Positions 1 through 10,422 of a stretch of 13,590 nucleotides of DNA are shown piece after piece. Location: the NCBI RefSeq assembly GCF_943913695.1, contig NZ_CALTZE010000106.1:1-13590 (forward strand), written 5' to 3'. The notes beneath the pieces are model-generated. The model searched no databases. It saw nothing but the letters and a program-made list of their open reading frames with translations, and was not told the DNA's origin. Each line of letters begins with the position of its first letter. The first letter of the stretch is position 1. This DNA is from an uncultured Marmoricola sp. (GTDB lineage Bacteria; Actinomycetota; Actinomycetes; Propionibacteriales; Nocardioidaceae). Both the position numbers and the translations under genes were made by a program.

Positions 1-53
1 GAGGGTGGGGGAGGGGGACGGGTGCCGGGGTGACCCGGCGTACCGGCCTGCGA

Positions 54-71
54 TATCTTGACGTGAAGATA
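54..71. promoter_or_regulatory. 18-bp inverted repeat, candidate MarR-type (TamR-like) operator of icd
   Basis: The sequence TATCTTGACGTGAAGATA is an inverted repeat in which 8 of 9 base pairs match; only the pair at positions 60/65 fails. It overlaps a -10-like box (TACTTT, 70-75) and ends 29 nt before the icd GTG, a good place for a repressor. From memory, the Streptomyces MarR-family regulator TamR binds 18-bp inverted repeats of this general look before aconitase, malate dehydrogenase and isocitrate dehydrogenase genes. The repeat and its position are seen; the regulator is inferred. Confidence 0.55.
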
Positions 72-100
72 CTTTCCGCGACAGCCAGGGAGCAGCGCAC

Positions 101-2317
<2,217 letters not shown>

Positions 2318-2331
2318 GGTCGCGGCCGGGC

Positions 2332-2425
2332 GGCGGTTTCACAGGTTCACATGTGAAAGCAGCCCTTCACACGCGAAGTTTCGCGTGTGAAGGGCTGCTC
2401 TCTCGTGTTCACATGTGAAACCGCC
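2332..2425. repeat. 94-bp nested palindrome with TTCACA/TGTGAA motifs
   Basis: Arms pair in two perfect blocks. The outer block is GGCGGTTTCACA (2332-2343) with TGTGAAACCGCC (2414-2425). The inner block is 20 bp, 2358-2377 with 2380-2399, closing on a 2-nt centre. The two internal segments between the blocks are both 14 nt. The 12-bp palindrome TTCACATGTGAA occurs twice (2346-2357 and 2408-2419). The element is visibly less GC-rich than both neighbouring genes. It begins 14 nt after the icd stop and could be a transcription terminator without a U-tract, an operator array for the MFS gene, or a copy of an interspersed palindromic repeat. The structure is certain; the role is open. Confidence 0.85.
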
Positions 2426-2489
2426 ACCACGTGACGAGCGCCACCACCTGATCTGGGACACCCGGGAACACGAGGGAACCGTCACTGTT

Positions 2490-3755
2490 GTGCGTGAGGT
2501 GACCGCGACGACCGAGCAGCCCGTGACCGGCCAGCCTGCGCTGGCGCCCACCGGGCCCGAGGCCCCCGTCTCCCGGCGACGGGTGTGGTGGGCGCTGCTG
2601 GCGCTCGCGGTCGGCTCGTTCGCGATCGGCACCACCGAGTTCGTCTCGATGGGGCTGCTGCCGCAGCTGGCGGCGGGGGTCGGGGTGAGCATCCCGACCG
2701 CCGGCCACGTGATCTCGGCGTACGCCGTCGGCGTCGTCGTCGGCGCGCCGGTGCTGGCGGTGCTCGGCGCCCGGCTGCCGCGGCGCGGGCTGCTGCTCGC
2801 GCTGATGGGCGTGATCCTGCTCGGCAACGTGCTGACAGCGTTCGCGACGAGCTATCCCACCCTCATGGGAGCGCGGTTCCTCGCGGGCCTGCCGCACGGC
2901 GCCTACTTCGGCGTCGCGGCGCTGGTGGCCGCCGACCTGGTTGCACCGCACCGCCGCGCCCAGGCGGTCAGCCTCGTCATGACCGGCCTGACCGTCGCGA
3001 CGCTGCTCGGCGTGCCGGCCGCCACCTGGCTCGGGCAGGGCCTCGGCTGGCGGGCGGCCTACGGCCTCGTCGTCGCGCTCGCGGCGCTCAACCTGCTCCT
3101 CGTCGCCCTGCTGGTGCCGCGCTTCGCCGCCGACCGCGGCGCGAGCGGCCGCACCGAGCTGCGGGCGCTGAAGGAGCCGCAGGTGCTGCTCACCGCCATC
3201 AGCGGCGCCATCGGTTTCGGCGGCATGTTCGCCGTCTACACCTACGTCGCGCCGATCGTCACCGACGTCGCCGGCCAGCGCGAGGGTCTGGTGCCGGTCT
3301 ACCTGACGGCGTTCGGCATCGGCTCGGTGCTCGGCACCCTGCTCGGTGGTCGGCTCGCCGACTGGTCGGTGCTGCGCTCGACCGTGCTCGGCGCCCTGGC
3401 CATGGGCGTGCTGCTCGCCGTCTTCGGCACGGTGGCCTCGTCGTACCTGATCGGCGGGCTCGTGCTGATGCTGCTCTCGGCCGCCGGCGGCGTCTACACC
3501 ATCGGGCTGCAGATGCGGCTGATCCAGGTCGCCGGCCGCGCCCGCACCCTGGGCGCCGCCCTCAACCACTCCGCGCTCAACGCCGCCAACGCCCTGGGCG
3601 CCTGGCTGGGCGGCGTCGTGGTCGCCGCCGGGCTCGGCTACCGCTCCACCGCGTGGGTGGGTGTGGCGCTCTCGCTCGGCGGCCTCGTCGTGCTCGCGGC
3701 CTCCGTCGCCCTGCAGCGGCGTACGACGCAGCGCGAGCGCGCCGCGGTCAGCTAA
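2490..3755 (+). CDS. MFS transporter, DHA1 drug-efflux type (Cml/AraJ-like)
   Basis: Inner-membrane proton-coupled transporter of about 421 aa with roughly 12 hydrophobic helices, probably exporting a drug or small metabolite. The first helix carries SFAIGTTEFVSMGLLPQLA (residues 43-61), typical of the DHA1 group that includes chloramphenicol-efflux and arabinose-efflux-like proteins. The loop GARLPRRG (93-100) is the helix 2-3 motif A region, and a Gly/Pro-rich helix 5 (about 165-190, ending LGQGLGWRAAYG) fits the antiporter motif. The start is uncertain. The frame opens at ATG 2415, inside the palindrome and without a ribosome site. I prefer GTG 2490, which has GAGGGA at 2472-2477; GTG 2499 is also possible. 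Only 12 nt separate its TAA from the convergent GNAT gene's stop. The substrate cannot be read from the sequence. Confidence 0.88.
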   Translation: MREVTATTEQPVTGQPALAPTGPEAPVSRRRVWWALLALAVGSFAIGTTEFVSMGLLPQLAAGVGVSIPTAGHVISAYAVGVVVGAPVLAVLGARLPRRGLLLALMGVILLGNVLTAFATSYPTLMGARFLAGLPHGAYFGVAALVAADLVAPHRRAQAVSLVMTGLTVATLLGVPAATWLGQGLGWRAAYGLVVALAALNLLLVALLVPRFAADRGASGRTELRALKEPQVLLTAISGAIGFGGMFAVYTYVAPIVTDVAGQREGLVPVYLTAFGIGSVLGTLLGGRLADWSVLRSTVLGALAMGVLLAVFGTVASSYLIGGLVLMLLSAAGGVYTIGLQMRLIQVAGRARTLGAALNHSALNAANALGAWLGGVVVAAGLGYRSTAWVGVALSLGGLVVLAASVALQRRTTQRERAAVS

Positions 3756-3767
3756 CTCAGCGCGGGG

Positions 3768-4901
3768 TCAGCCGCTGGGTCGCAGAGCCCACTCGTCGAC
3801 CAGCAGGTCGTGGAGCACGCTGTCGTCCCACCGACCGTCATCGAGGAGCACCTCCGCGCGCGCCCGCCCGACCTCGCGCAGGCCTACGCGGGTCAGCAGC
3901 CGTCGTGAGGCGGCGTTGTCGGCGGCGGCCGACGCATGCACCCTGCGCAGGCCGAGACCGCCGTCCTCCCACGGCACGAAGGCGTGCCGCACCGCCAGGG
4001 CGACGGCCTCTGTGGTCAGGCCGCGGCCTCGCGCGTCTGGGTGCGTCATGAAGCCGAGCTCGGCCTCGCGACGGTGCCGCACGATCAGCTGCACGTGCCC
4101 GAGGTAGGTCGATCCGGTGGCGTCGACGACCGACCAGTGCACCGCCTCGCCGCGGGCGACCATGTCGCGGCGGCCCTCGACGAAGTCCGCGCCGCGCTCG
4201 TCGGTGTCGGGTTGGCGCGTGCGCACACCCTCGGAGAAACGGCGCACCTCAGGGTCGGACTGGGTCGCGACGATGCCGTCGCGGTCGGCGTCCGCCAGCG
4301 GACGCAGCTGCACTCGCTCACCGCGCAGCACGGGCACGTCGTACCACGGCTGCGCAGGCTCCAGCGGCTTCCCGGCCACCAGCGTGCCGCGCCAGGCCGG
4401 CACCAGCTCGCCGCGCTGGTGCATCCAGTGGCGTCCGCCCTCGACCCTGAAGCCGAGCCGCCAGGCGAGCCGCCGCGAGGCCCAGTTGCCCCGCTTGGCG
4501 ACCCACTCCACCGCCTGCACGCCGCACTCCTCGAAGCCCCACGTCAGCAGCAGCCGCGCCCCACGCTCGGTGAGGCCACGCCGTCGCGCCCAGGGGTGGG
4601 TGCCGTAGCCGATCTCGACGAGGCCGTCGCCTCTGCGGACGAGGTCCATGCTCCCGGCGAAGCGCTCGTGTCCGTCGTCGTCGCGAGCGCTCAGCGCGAA
4701 GCCCCAGGACTGGCCGGTCTCCCAGCCCCCCGGCACCAGGTGACGCACGTAGGTCTTGGCGTCGTCGAGGCTGTAGGGCACGGGCACGGTCGTCCACCGC
4801 TGCATCTCGGAGTCGAGGCACTGCTCGAGCACGCCGGGGACGTCGTCCTCCCGGTGGGCGCGCAGCGTCACGACGCCGTCGCTCAGCGTGGGCGCCCTCA
4901 C
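3768..4901 (-). CDS. Tandem GNAT acetyltransferase (two RimJ/RimL-type domains)
   Basis: A 377-aa protein made of two GNAT N-acetyltransferase domains, each of which would transfer acetyl from acetyl-CoA to an amino group. The first spans about 1-180, with the acetyl-CoA loop ARRRGLTERG at 105-114 and the following NWASRRLAWRLGF at 139-151. The second spans about 190-377, with ARGRGLTTEA at 290-299 and DNAASRRLLTRVGL at 328-341. Both pyrophosphate loops look intact, so either domain may be active. The GTG start (4899-4901) has GGAG 8 nt upstream. It follows trpS by 31 nt on the same strand and is probably co-transcribed. The substrate is unknown: a ribosomal-protein N-terminus, an aminoacyl nucleotide or an antibiotic are all possible. 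Confidence 0.87.
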   Translation of the reverse strand: MRAPTLSDGVVTLRAHREDDVPGVLEQCLDSEMQRWTTVPVPYSLDDAKTYVRHLVPGGWETGQSWGFALSARDDDGHERFAGSMDLVRRGDGLVEIGYGTHPWARRRGLTERGARLLLTWGFEECGVQAVEWVAKRGNWASRRLAWRLGFRVEGGRHWMHQRGELVPAWRGTLVAGKPLEPAQPWYDVPVLRGERVQLRPLADADRDGIVATQSDPEVRRFSEGVRTRQPDTDERGADFVEGRRDMVARGEAVHWSVVDATGSTYLGHVQLIVRHRREAELGFMTHPDARGRGLTTEAVALAVRHAFVPWEDGGLGLRRVHASAAADNAASRRLLTRVGLREVGRARAEVLLDDGRWDDSVLHDLLVDEWALRPSG

Positions 4902-4932
4902 CGGTCGGGCTCCGACCAGCTGGCGCGGGTGC

Positions 4933-5994
4933 TCACGCGTAGGCCATGCCCATCGCCTCGCGCACCTCGCCCAGGGTCGTCTCGGCGATCTCGTTGGCCC
5001 GGGCGTTGCCGCGCGCCAGCACCTCGTCGACGTACGCCGGCTCGGCCGCCAGCTCCTCGCGGCGGGCGCGGATCGGCGCGAAGTAGGTGTTGACCGCGTC
5101 CGTCACCCGCTTCTTCAACCCGCCGCCTCCGCCGTCGCCGATCTCCTCGGCGATCTGCTCCGGCGCCGTGCCCTCGCACAGCGAGGCCAGCAGCAGCAGG
5201 TTGGCGACCTCGGGACGCTGCTGGGGGTCGTAGGTGATGTGACGGTCGCTGTCGGTCTTGGCGCCCTTGAGCCGCTTGGCGGTCTCGTCGGCACTCATCC
5301 GCAGCTCCACGACGTTGCCGCGCGACTTGCTCATCTTGGTGCCGTCGGTGCCGAGCAGCAGCGGCGTCTCGGAGAGCAGCGCGGCCGGCTCGGGGAAGAG
5401 GGGGGAGTAGCGGTCGTTGAAGCGGCGTGCCACGACGCGGGTCTGCTCGATGTGGGGCAGCTGGTCGCGCCCCACCGGCACCACGGTGGCCTTGCAGAAC
5501 AGGATGTCGGCGGCCTGGTGCACGGGGTAGGTCAGCATCAGCCCGCTGATCGAGGAGATGCCGGCGCTGGCCGCCTCGTCCTTGACCGTCGGGTTGCGCT
5601 GCAGCTCCGCGACGCTGACCAGGCTCAGGAAGGGCAGCAGCAGCTGGTTGAGCGCCGGCACTGCGGAGTGCGCGAAGATCGTGGCGCGCTCGGGGTCCAT
5701 GCCGGCGGCCATGTTGTCGAGCAGCAGGTGGTGCACGTTGGCGCCGATGTCGCCGACGCCCTCGCGGTCGGTGATCACCTGGTAGTCGGCGATCAGCTGG
5801 ATGATCTCGACGCCCGCCTGCTGCAGCCGCACCCGGTTGCGGATCGAGCCGAAGTAGTGGCCGACGTGCAGCGCCCCCGTCGGCCGGTCACCCGTGAGCA
5901 TCCGCAGCGATCCCGGGTCGTCCACGATCTGCTGCTCGATCTCCGCGCTGCGCGCGAGCGCGGCACGGAAGGTGTCGCTCACGGGGGTGCTCAT
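4933..5994 (-). CDS. trpS: Tryptophanyl-tRNA synthetase, divergent (auxiliary-like) type
   Basis: Charges tRNA-Trp with tryptophan using ATP (class I synthetase, 353 aa). The HIGH-type motif is HVGH (residues 43-46) within TGDRPTGALHVGH, and the KMSKS loop is at 220-224 in GTDGTKMSKSRGN. GRDQLPHIEQTR (175-186) is the conserved tryptophan-pocket helix. The usual bacterial enzyme has a TIGN- or HLGN-type first motif and a DQHAIT or DLHAIT sequence; here the latter is DYQVIT (70-75), so Gln72 replaces the conserved His. This resembles the second TrpRS of Streptomyces, reported as indolmycin-resistant. ATG 5992-5994 has GAAGGA (complement of 6000-6005) 5 nt upstream. The 79-bp gap to the divergent 2H gene contains no T-box and no Trp-rich leader peptide. 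It may be the only or an extra TrpRS in the genome; the window cannot say. Confidence 0.93.
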   Translation of the reverse strand: MSTPVSDTFRAALARSAEIEQQIVDDPGSLRMLTGDRPTGALHVGHYFGSIRNRVRLQQAGVEIIQLIADYQVITDREGVGDIGANVHHLLLDNMAAGMDPERATIFAHSAVPALNQLLLPFLSLVSVAELQRNPTVKDEAASAGISSISGLMLTYPVHQAADILFCKATVVPVGRDQLPHIEQTRVVARRFNDRYSPLFPEPAALLSETPLLLGTDGTKMSKSRGNVVELRMSADETAKRLKGAKTDSDRHITYDPQQRPEVANLLLLASLCEGTAPEQIAEEIGDGGGGGLKKRVTDAVNTYFAPIRARREELAAEPAYVDEVLARGNARANEIAETTLGEVREAMGMAYA

Positions 5995-6061
5995 GGGGGT
6001 CCTTCGGGGTAGTGGGCGACCCTCGCTCCGGGTCGGGCCCAGCCTACAAAGACCGCTGCCC

Positions 6062-6067
6062 TACCCT
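6062..6067 (+). promoter_or_regulatory. TACCCT -10 box for a leaderless mRNA
   Basis: TACCCT fits the actinobacterial -10 pattern TANNNT and ends 6 nt before GTG 6074, so transcription would start on or next to the start codon. No ribosome site precedes this GTG. The same spacing recurs before the genes starting at 13297 (-) and 13380 (+). Confidence 0.5.
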
Positions 6068-6073
6068 GGGCCG

Positions 6074-6586
6074 GTGCCCACCATCGGCGTCTCGCTCGCC
6101 GTGCCCGAGCCCTGGGGCAGCGAGCTCCGGCACCACCGCCTCGCGCTGGGCGACACCGCGGCCCACCAGATACCGACGCACGTGACGCTGCTGCCGCCCT
6201 ACGAGACCAGCGACGCGTGCGTGCGCGAGCTCACCACCCACCTCGAGGGCGTGGCCGCCGCGACCGAGCCCTTCACCATCCACCTGCGCGGCACCGGCAC
6301 CTTCCGCCCGGTCTCCCCGGTGGTCTTCCTGACGCTCGTCGAGGGCATCAGCCAGTGTGAGCAGCTGGCCGCCGACGTGCTCTCGGGCCCCGTGCGCCTC
6401 GAGCGAGTCTTCCCCTTCCACCCCCACGTCACCGTCGCCCACCACCTCGACGAGGCCGGCCTCGACCGCGCCTTCGAGGAGCTCGCGGGCTACGAGGCGG
6501 AGTTCGCGGTGCAGGGGATGTGGATGTACAACCACGACCCCGCCGTCGGCTGGCACCCCGCCCGCTCCTTCACCTTCACCGCCTGA
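6074..6586 (+). CDS. 2H phosphoesterase / 2'-5' RNA ligase family protein
   Basis: A 170-aa cytoplasmic protein of the 2H phosphoesterase superfamily, whose members hydrolyse or form 2'-5' or cyclic phosphodiester bonds in RNA or nucleotides. The two catalytic H-x-T motifs are clear: HVT at 36-38 (IPTHVTLLPPY) and HVT at 118-120 (FHPHVTVAHH), about 80 residues apart as usual. The frame stays open back to 5894, but that stretch overlaps trpS antisense. GTG 6074 gives the normal family N-terminus (PTIGVSLAVPEPW) and has a -10 box at leaderless spacing. The exact substrate is not readable. Its TGA is followed within 10 nt by the 21-bp tandem repeats, which continue in the same frame without a stop until 6854. 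Confidence 0.85.
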   Translation: MPTIGVSLAVPEPWGSELRHHRLALGDTAAHQIPTHVTLLPPYETSDACVRELTTHLEGVAAATEPFTIHLRGTGTFRPVSPVVFLTLVEGISQCEQLAADVLSGPVRLERVFPFHPHVTVAHHLDEAGLDRAFEELAGYEAEFAVQGMWMYNHDPAVGWHPARSFTFTA

Positions 6587-6595
6587 GACCCGCCC

Positions 6596-6763
6596 ACCAG
6601 TCAGTTGCGAGGGCCGACCAGTCACTTGCGAGGGCCGAGCAGTCACTTGCGAGGGCTGACCAGTCGGTTGCGAGGGCTGACCGGTCAGTTGCGAGGGCCG
6701 ACCAGTCAGGTGCGAGGGCCGAGCAGTCACTTGCGAGGGCCGGCCGATCGGTTGCGCGGGTCT
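6596..6763. repeat. 21-bp tandem repeat, 8 copies
   Basis: Units start at 6596, 6617, 6638, 6659, 6680, 6701, 6722 and 6743. The consensus is ACCAGTCASTTGCGAGGGC followed by CG or TG. Units 1-7 all keep TGCGAGGG and differ mainly at unit positions 2, 4, 8, 9, 10 and 20; unit 8 (GCCGATCGGTTGCGCGGGTCT) is degenerate. There is no spacer, so this is not a CRISPR array. The array lies between the 3' ends of the 2H gene and sdhB. All three plus-strand frames are open, but most differences would change amino acids and no ribosome site is present, so I do not call it coding. Confidence 0.95.
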
Positions 6764-6774
6764 TTCGTCTCGCC

Positions 6775-6840
6775 GGGTCTCGAGGCTCCCCGTCCAGGCT
6801 CTCGTTCCTCGAGCCTGCACGGCTCGCACCTCGACCTCCC
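6775..6840. repeat. Degenerate interspersed-type GC repeat with hairpins
   Basis: The stretch has the look of an intergenic repeat I recall from many actinobacterial genomes, in which a segment starting GGTCTCGAGGCTC is mirrored by one ending GCACCTCGACC. Here both ends are recognisable (6776-6788 and 6826-6836) but the centre has diverged. Inside it CAGGCTC (6795-6801) pairs with GAGCCTG (6811-6817). No gene is visible here. The family assignment is from memory. Confidence 0.4.
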
Positions 6841-6847
6841 TGAGCCA

Positions 6848-6871
6848 CGAGCCTGAGCAAGCTCAGGCTCG
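6848..6871 (-). terminator. Hairpin after sdhB, probable terminator
   Basis: CGAGCCTGAGC (6848-6858) pairs perfectly with GCTCAGGCTCG (6861-6871) around AA, an 11-bp GC-rich stem. It starts 3 nt after the sdhB stop codon. No U-tract follows, which is common in high-GC actinobacteria. Being symmetric, it could also stop transcripts arriving from the 2H gene. Confidence 0.6.
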
Positions 6872-6874
6872 GGA

Positions 6875-7614
6875 TCAGTGACCGTGGCGGATGGCGGTGC
6901 GGAGGTCCTTGTTGAGCTGGCTGATGACGTCGAGGGGGATGCCCTTGGGGCAGGCAGCCGTGCACTCGCCGATGTTGGTGCAGCCGCCGAAGCCCTCGGC
7001 GTCGTGCTGGCCGACCATGTCGACGACCCGGGTGTCGCGCTCGGCCTGGCCCTGGGGCAGCTCGCCGAGGTGGGTGATCTTGGCGCCGAGGAACAGGGAC
7101 GCCGAGCCGTTGGGGCAGGCGGCCACGCAGGCGCCGCAGCCGATGCAGGTGGCGACGTCGAAGGCGCGGTCGGCGTTCTGCTTGGGCACGGGGGTCGCGT
7201 GGGCGTCGGGGGCGGCGCCGGTGTTGACCGAGACGTAGCCGCCGCTGGCGATGATCCGGTCGAAGGCGCTGCGGTCGACCACGAGGTCCTTGAGCACCGG
7301 GAAGGCGTCGGCACGCCAGGGCTCGATGGTGATCGTCTCGCCGTCGCGGAAGGTGCGCATGTGCAGCTGGCAGGTGGTGGTGACCTCGGGCCCGTGGGCC
7401 TCGCCGTTGATCATCAGCCCGCACATGCCGCAGATGCCCTCGCGACAGTCGGAGTCGAAGGCGACCGGCTCCTCGTCGGCGGCGACCAGCTGCTCGTTGA
7501 GCACGTCGAGCATCTCCAGGAACGACATGTCCTCGGAGACCTCGTCGAGCTCGTAGGTCTTGATCCCGCCGAGGTCCGCAGGACCGTCCTGGCGCCAGAT
7601 CTTCAGGGTGAGTC

Positions 7615-7618
<4 letters not shown>
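6875..7618 (-). CDS. sdhB: Succinate dehydrogenase iron-sulfur subunit
   Basis: The 247-aa subunit carries electrons from the SdhA flavin to the membrane heme/quinone subunit through three clusters. [2Fe-2S] ligands are Cys58, Cys63, Cys66 and Cys83 (DCREGICGMCG). The [4Fe-4S] cluster uses Cys158, Cys161, Cys164 (CIGCGAC) and Cys223. The [3Fe-4S] cluster uses Cys168, Cys213 and Cys219 (CTNIGECTAACPKG). All are intact. Its GTG start (7616-7618) overlaps the sdhA TGA by 4 nt (GTGA), and GGAG lies 6 nt upstream within sdhA, so translation is probably coupled. It is the last gene of the sdhCAB operon and is followed at once by a hairpin. Confidence 0.97.
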
Positions 7619-9645
<2,027 letters not shown>

Positions 9646-9690
9646 GGGTTCCTCACCAGGGGCTGGACTGGGTCGTGGACGCGGACGGCG

Positions 9691-10422
9691 CTAGCCGATG
9701 ACGCCGAGGAGCACGGAGATCGGCACCAGCGAGAAGCCGCCGGCCACCACGACCGCGAGCACCAGGCCCGCGGTCTTCCATGCCTGCCGCGAGCGCGCGG
9801 AGTTGGTCAGGCCGAGGGTCTGCCCGGCGCTCCACACGCCGTGGTGCAGGTGCATCGCGAGCGCCACCATCGCGACCAGGTAGATCAGGGTGAGCCACCA
9901 GACCTCGAAGGAGTCGACCACGAGCTGGTAGGGGTTGTTGGTCGGCCCGCCCTGCACGTTGACCTTGCCAACGGTGAAGTTGAGCAGGTGCCAGACGATG
10001 AAGAGCAGCAGCGTCAGGCCGCCCCAGCGCATCCAGTGCGAGGAGACGCTCGAGTGCTTGTTCTTCTTCACGACGTACGACGAGGTGCGTGCGGCCCGCG
10101 CGCGGCGCCACAGCGTGGCGGCGGCGTAGACGTGCAGGACCAGCGAGACCAGCAGCACCACGCGGGCGATCCAGAGGAAGCCGGAGTAGGGGAGCATGGG
10201 CTCGCCCAGCTCGCGCAGGTGGTGGGCGTAGTCGTTGAAGGCCGCCTCGCCCGCGAAGGCCTTGAGGTTGCCGTACATGTGCGCCAGGACGTAGCCCACG
10301 AAGATCAGGCCGGTGCCTGCCATCGTGATCTTCAAGGCGATGGTCGAGCGCGTCGACCTGCTGTTCTTCACCAGTGTCGCGGTTGCCACATCGCTGACAG
10401 TATCCCGATGGAGCGCTGTCAC
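9691..10422 (-). CDS. sdhC: Succinate dehydrogenase cytochrome b558 subunit, five-helix di-heme type
   Basis: Membrane anchor (243 aa) that binds heme and passes electrons to the quinone. Five hydrophobic helices are visible at about 30-50, 80-105, 133-151, 174-194 and 215-240. Four histidines, one in each of the first four helices, fit axial ligands of two hemes: His48 (AHMYGN), His97 (LHVYA), His145 (WHLLNF) and His191 or a close neighbour (MHLHHG). The start is uncertain. GTG 10420-10422 overlaps the upstream phosphatase stop by 4 nt but has no ribosome site. GTG 10387-10389 lies just after a GATACT box and gives a shorter N-terminus, VATATLVKNSRST. No sdhD gene is present, as expected for this type. 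Confidence 0.94.
   Translation of the reverse strand: MTALHRDTVSDVATATLVKNSRSTRSTIALKITMAGTGLIFVGYVLAHMYGNLKAFAGEAAFNDYAHHLRELGEPMLPYSGFLWIARVVLLVSLVLHVYAAATLWRRARAARTSSYVVKKNKHSSVSSHWMRWGGLTLLLFIVWHLLNFTVGKVNVQGGPTNNPYQLVVDSFEVWWLTLIYLVAMVALAMHLHHGVWSAGQTLGLTNSARSRQAWKTAGLVLAVVVAGGFSLVPISVLLGVIG
10399..10404 (-). promoter_or_regulatory. Possible -10 box of sdhCAB
   Basis: On the minus strand GATACT lies 9 nt before the in-frame GTG at 10387-10389 and within the longer sdhC frame. It could drive a nearly leaderless sdhCAB transcript. I see no convincing -35 box, so this is weak support. Confidence 0.3.

Noticed and set aside
2332..2425. Rex (redox repressor) operator
   Set aside because: Rex sites are TGTGAA-N6-TTCACA. 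Here the closest outward-facing pair has an 8-nt spacer (2352-2371), and the tight palindromes have the reverse order TTCACA-TGTGAA.
3742..3765. Terminator between the convergent MFS and GNAT genes
   Set aside because: Only a 5-bp stem (CCGCG/CGCGG) with a 14-nt loop; too weak to call.
4888..6012. Plus-strand open frame of 374 codons over trpS, with similar long antisense frames at 2409-3569 and 11593-13086
   Set aside because: Antisense shadows of trpS, the MFS gene and the glycosyltransferase/GNAT genes; His/Arg/Gly-rich translations without motifs are typical of high-GC DNA.
5995..6073. T-box or tryptophan attenuator upstream of trpS
   Set aside because: The gap is only 79 bp, with no T-box consensus and no leader peptide with clustered Trp codons.
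6596..6763. CRISPR array
   Set aside because: Units are directly contiguous at 21 bp with no spacers, and no cas genes are near.
6605..6856. Small gene encoding a heptad-repeat protein over the 21-bp repeats
   Set aside because: No ribosome site or start signal. All frames are open because of the repeat composition, and the changes between units do not favour synonymous positions.
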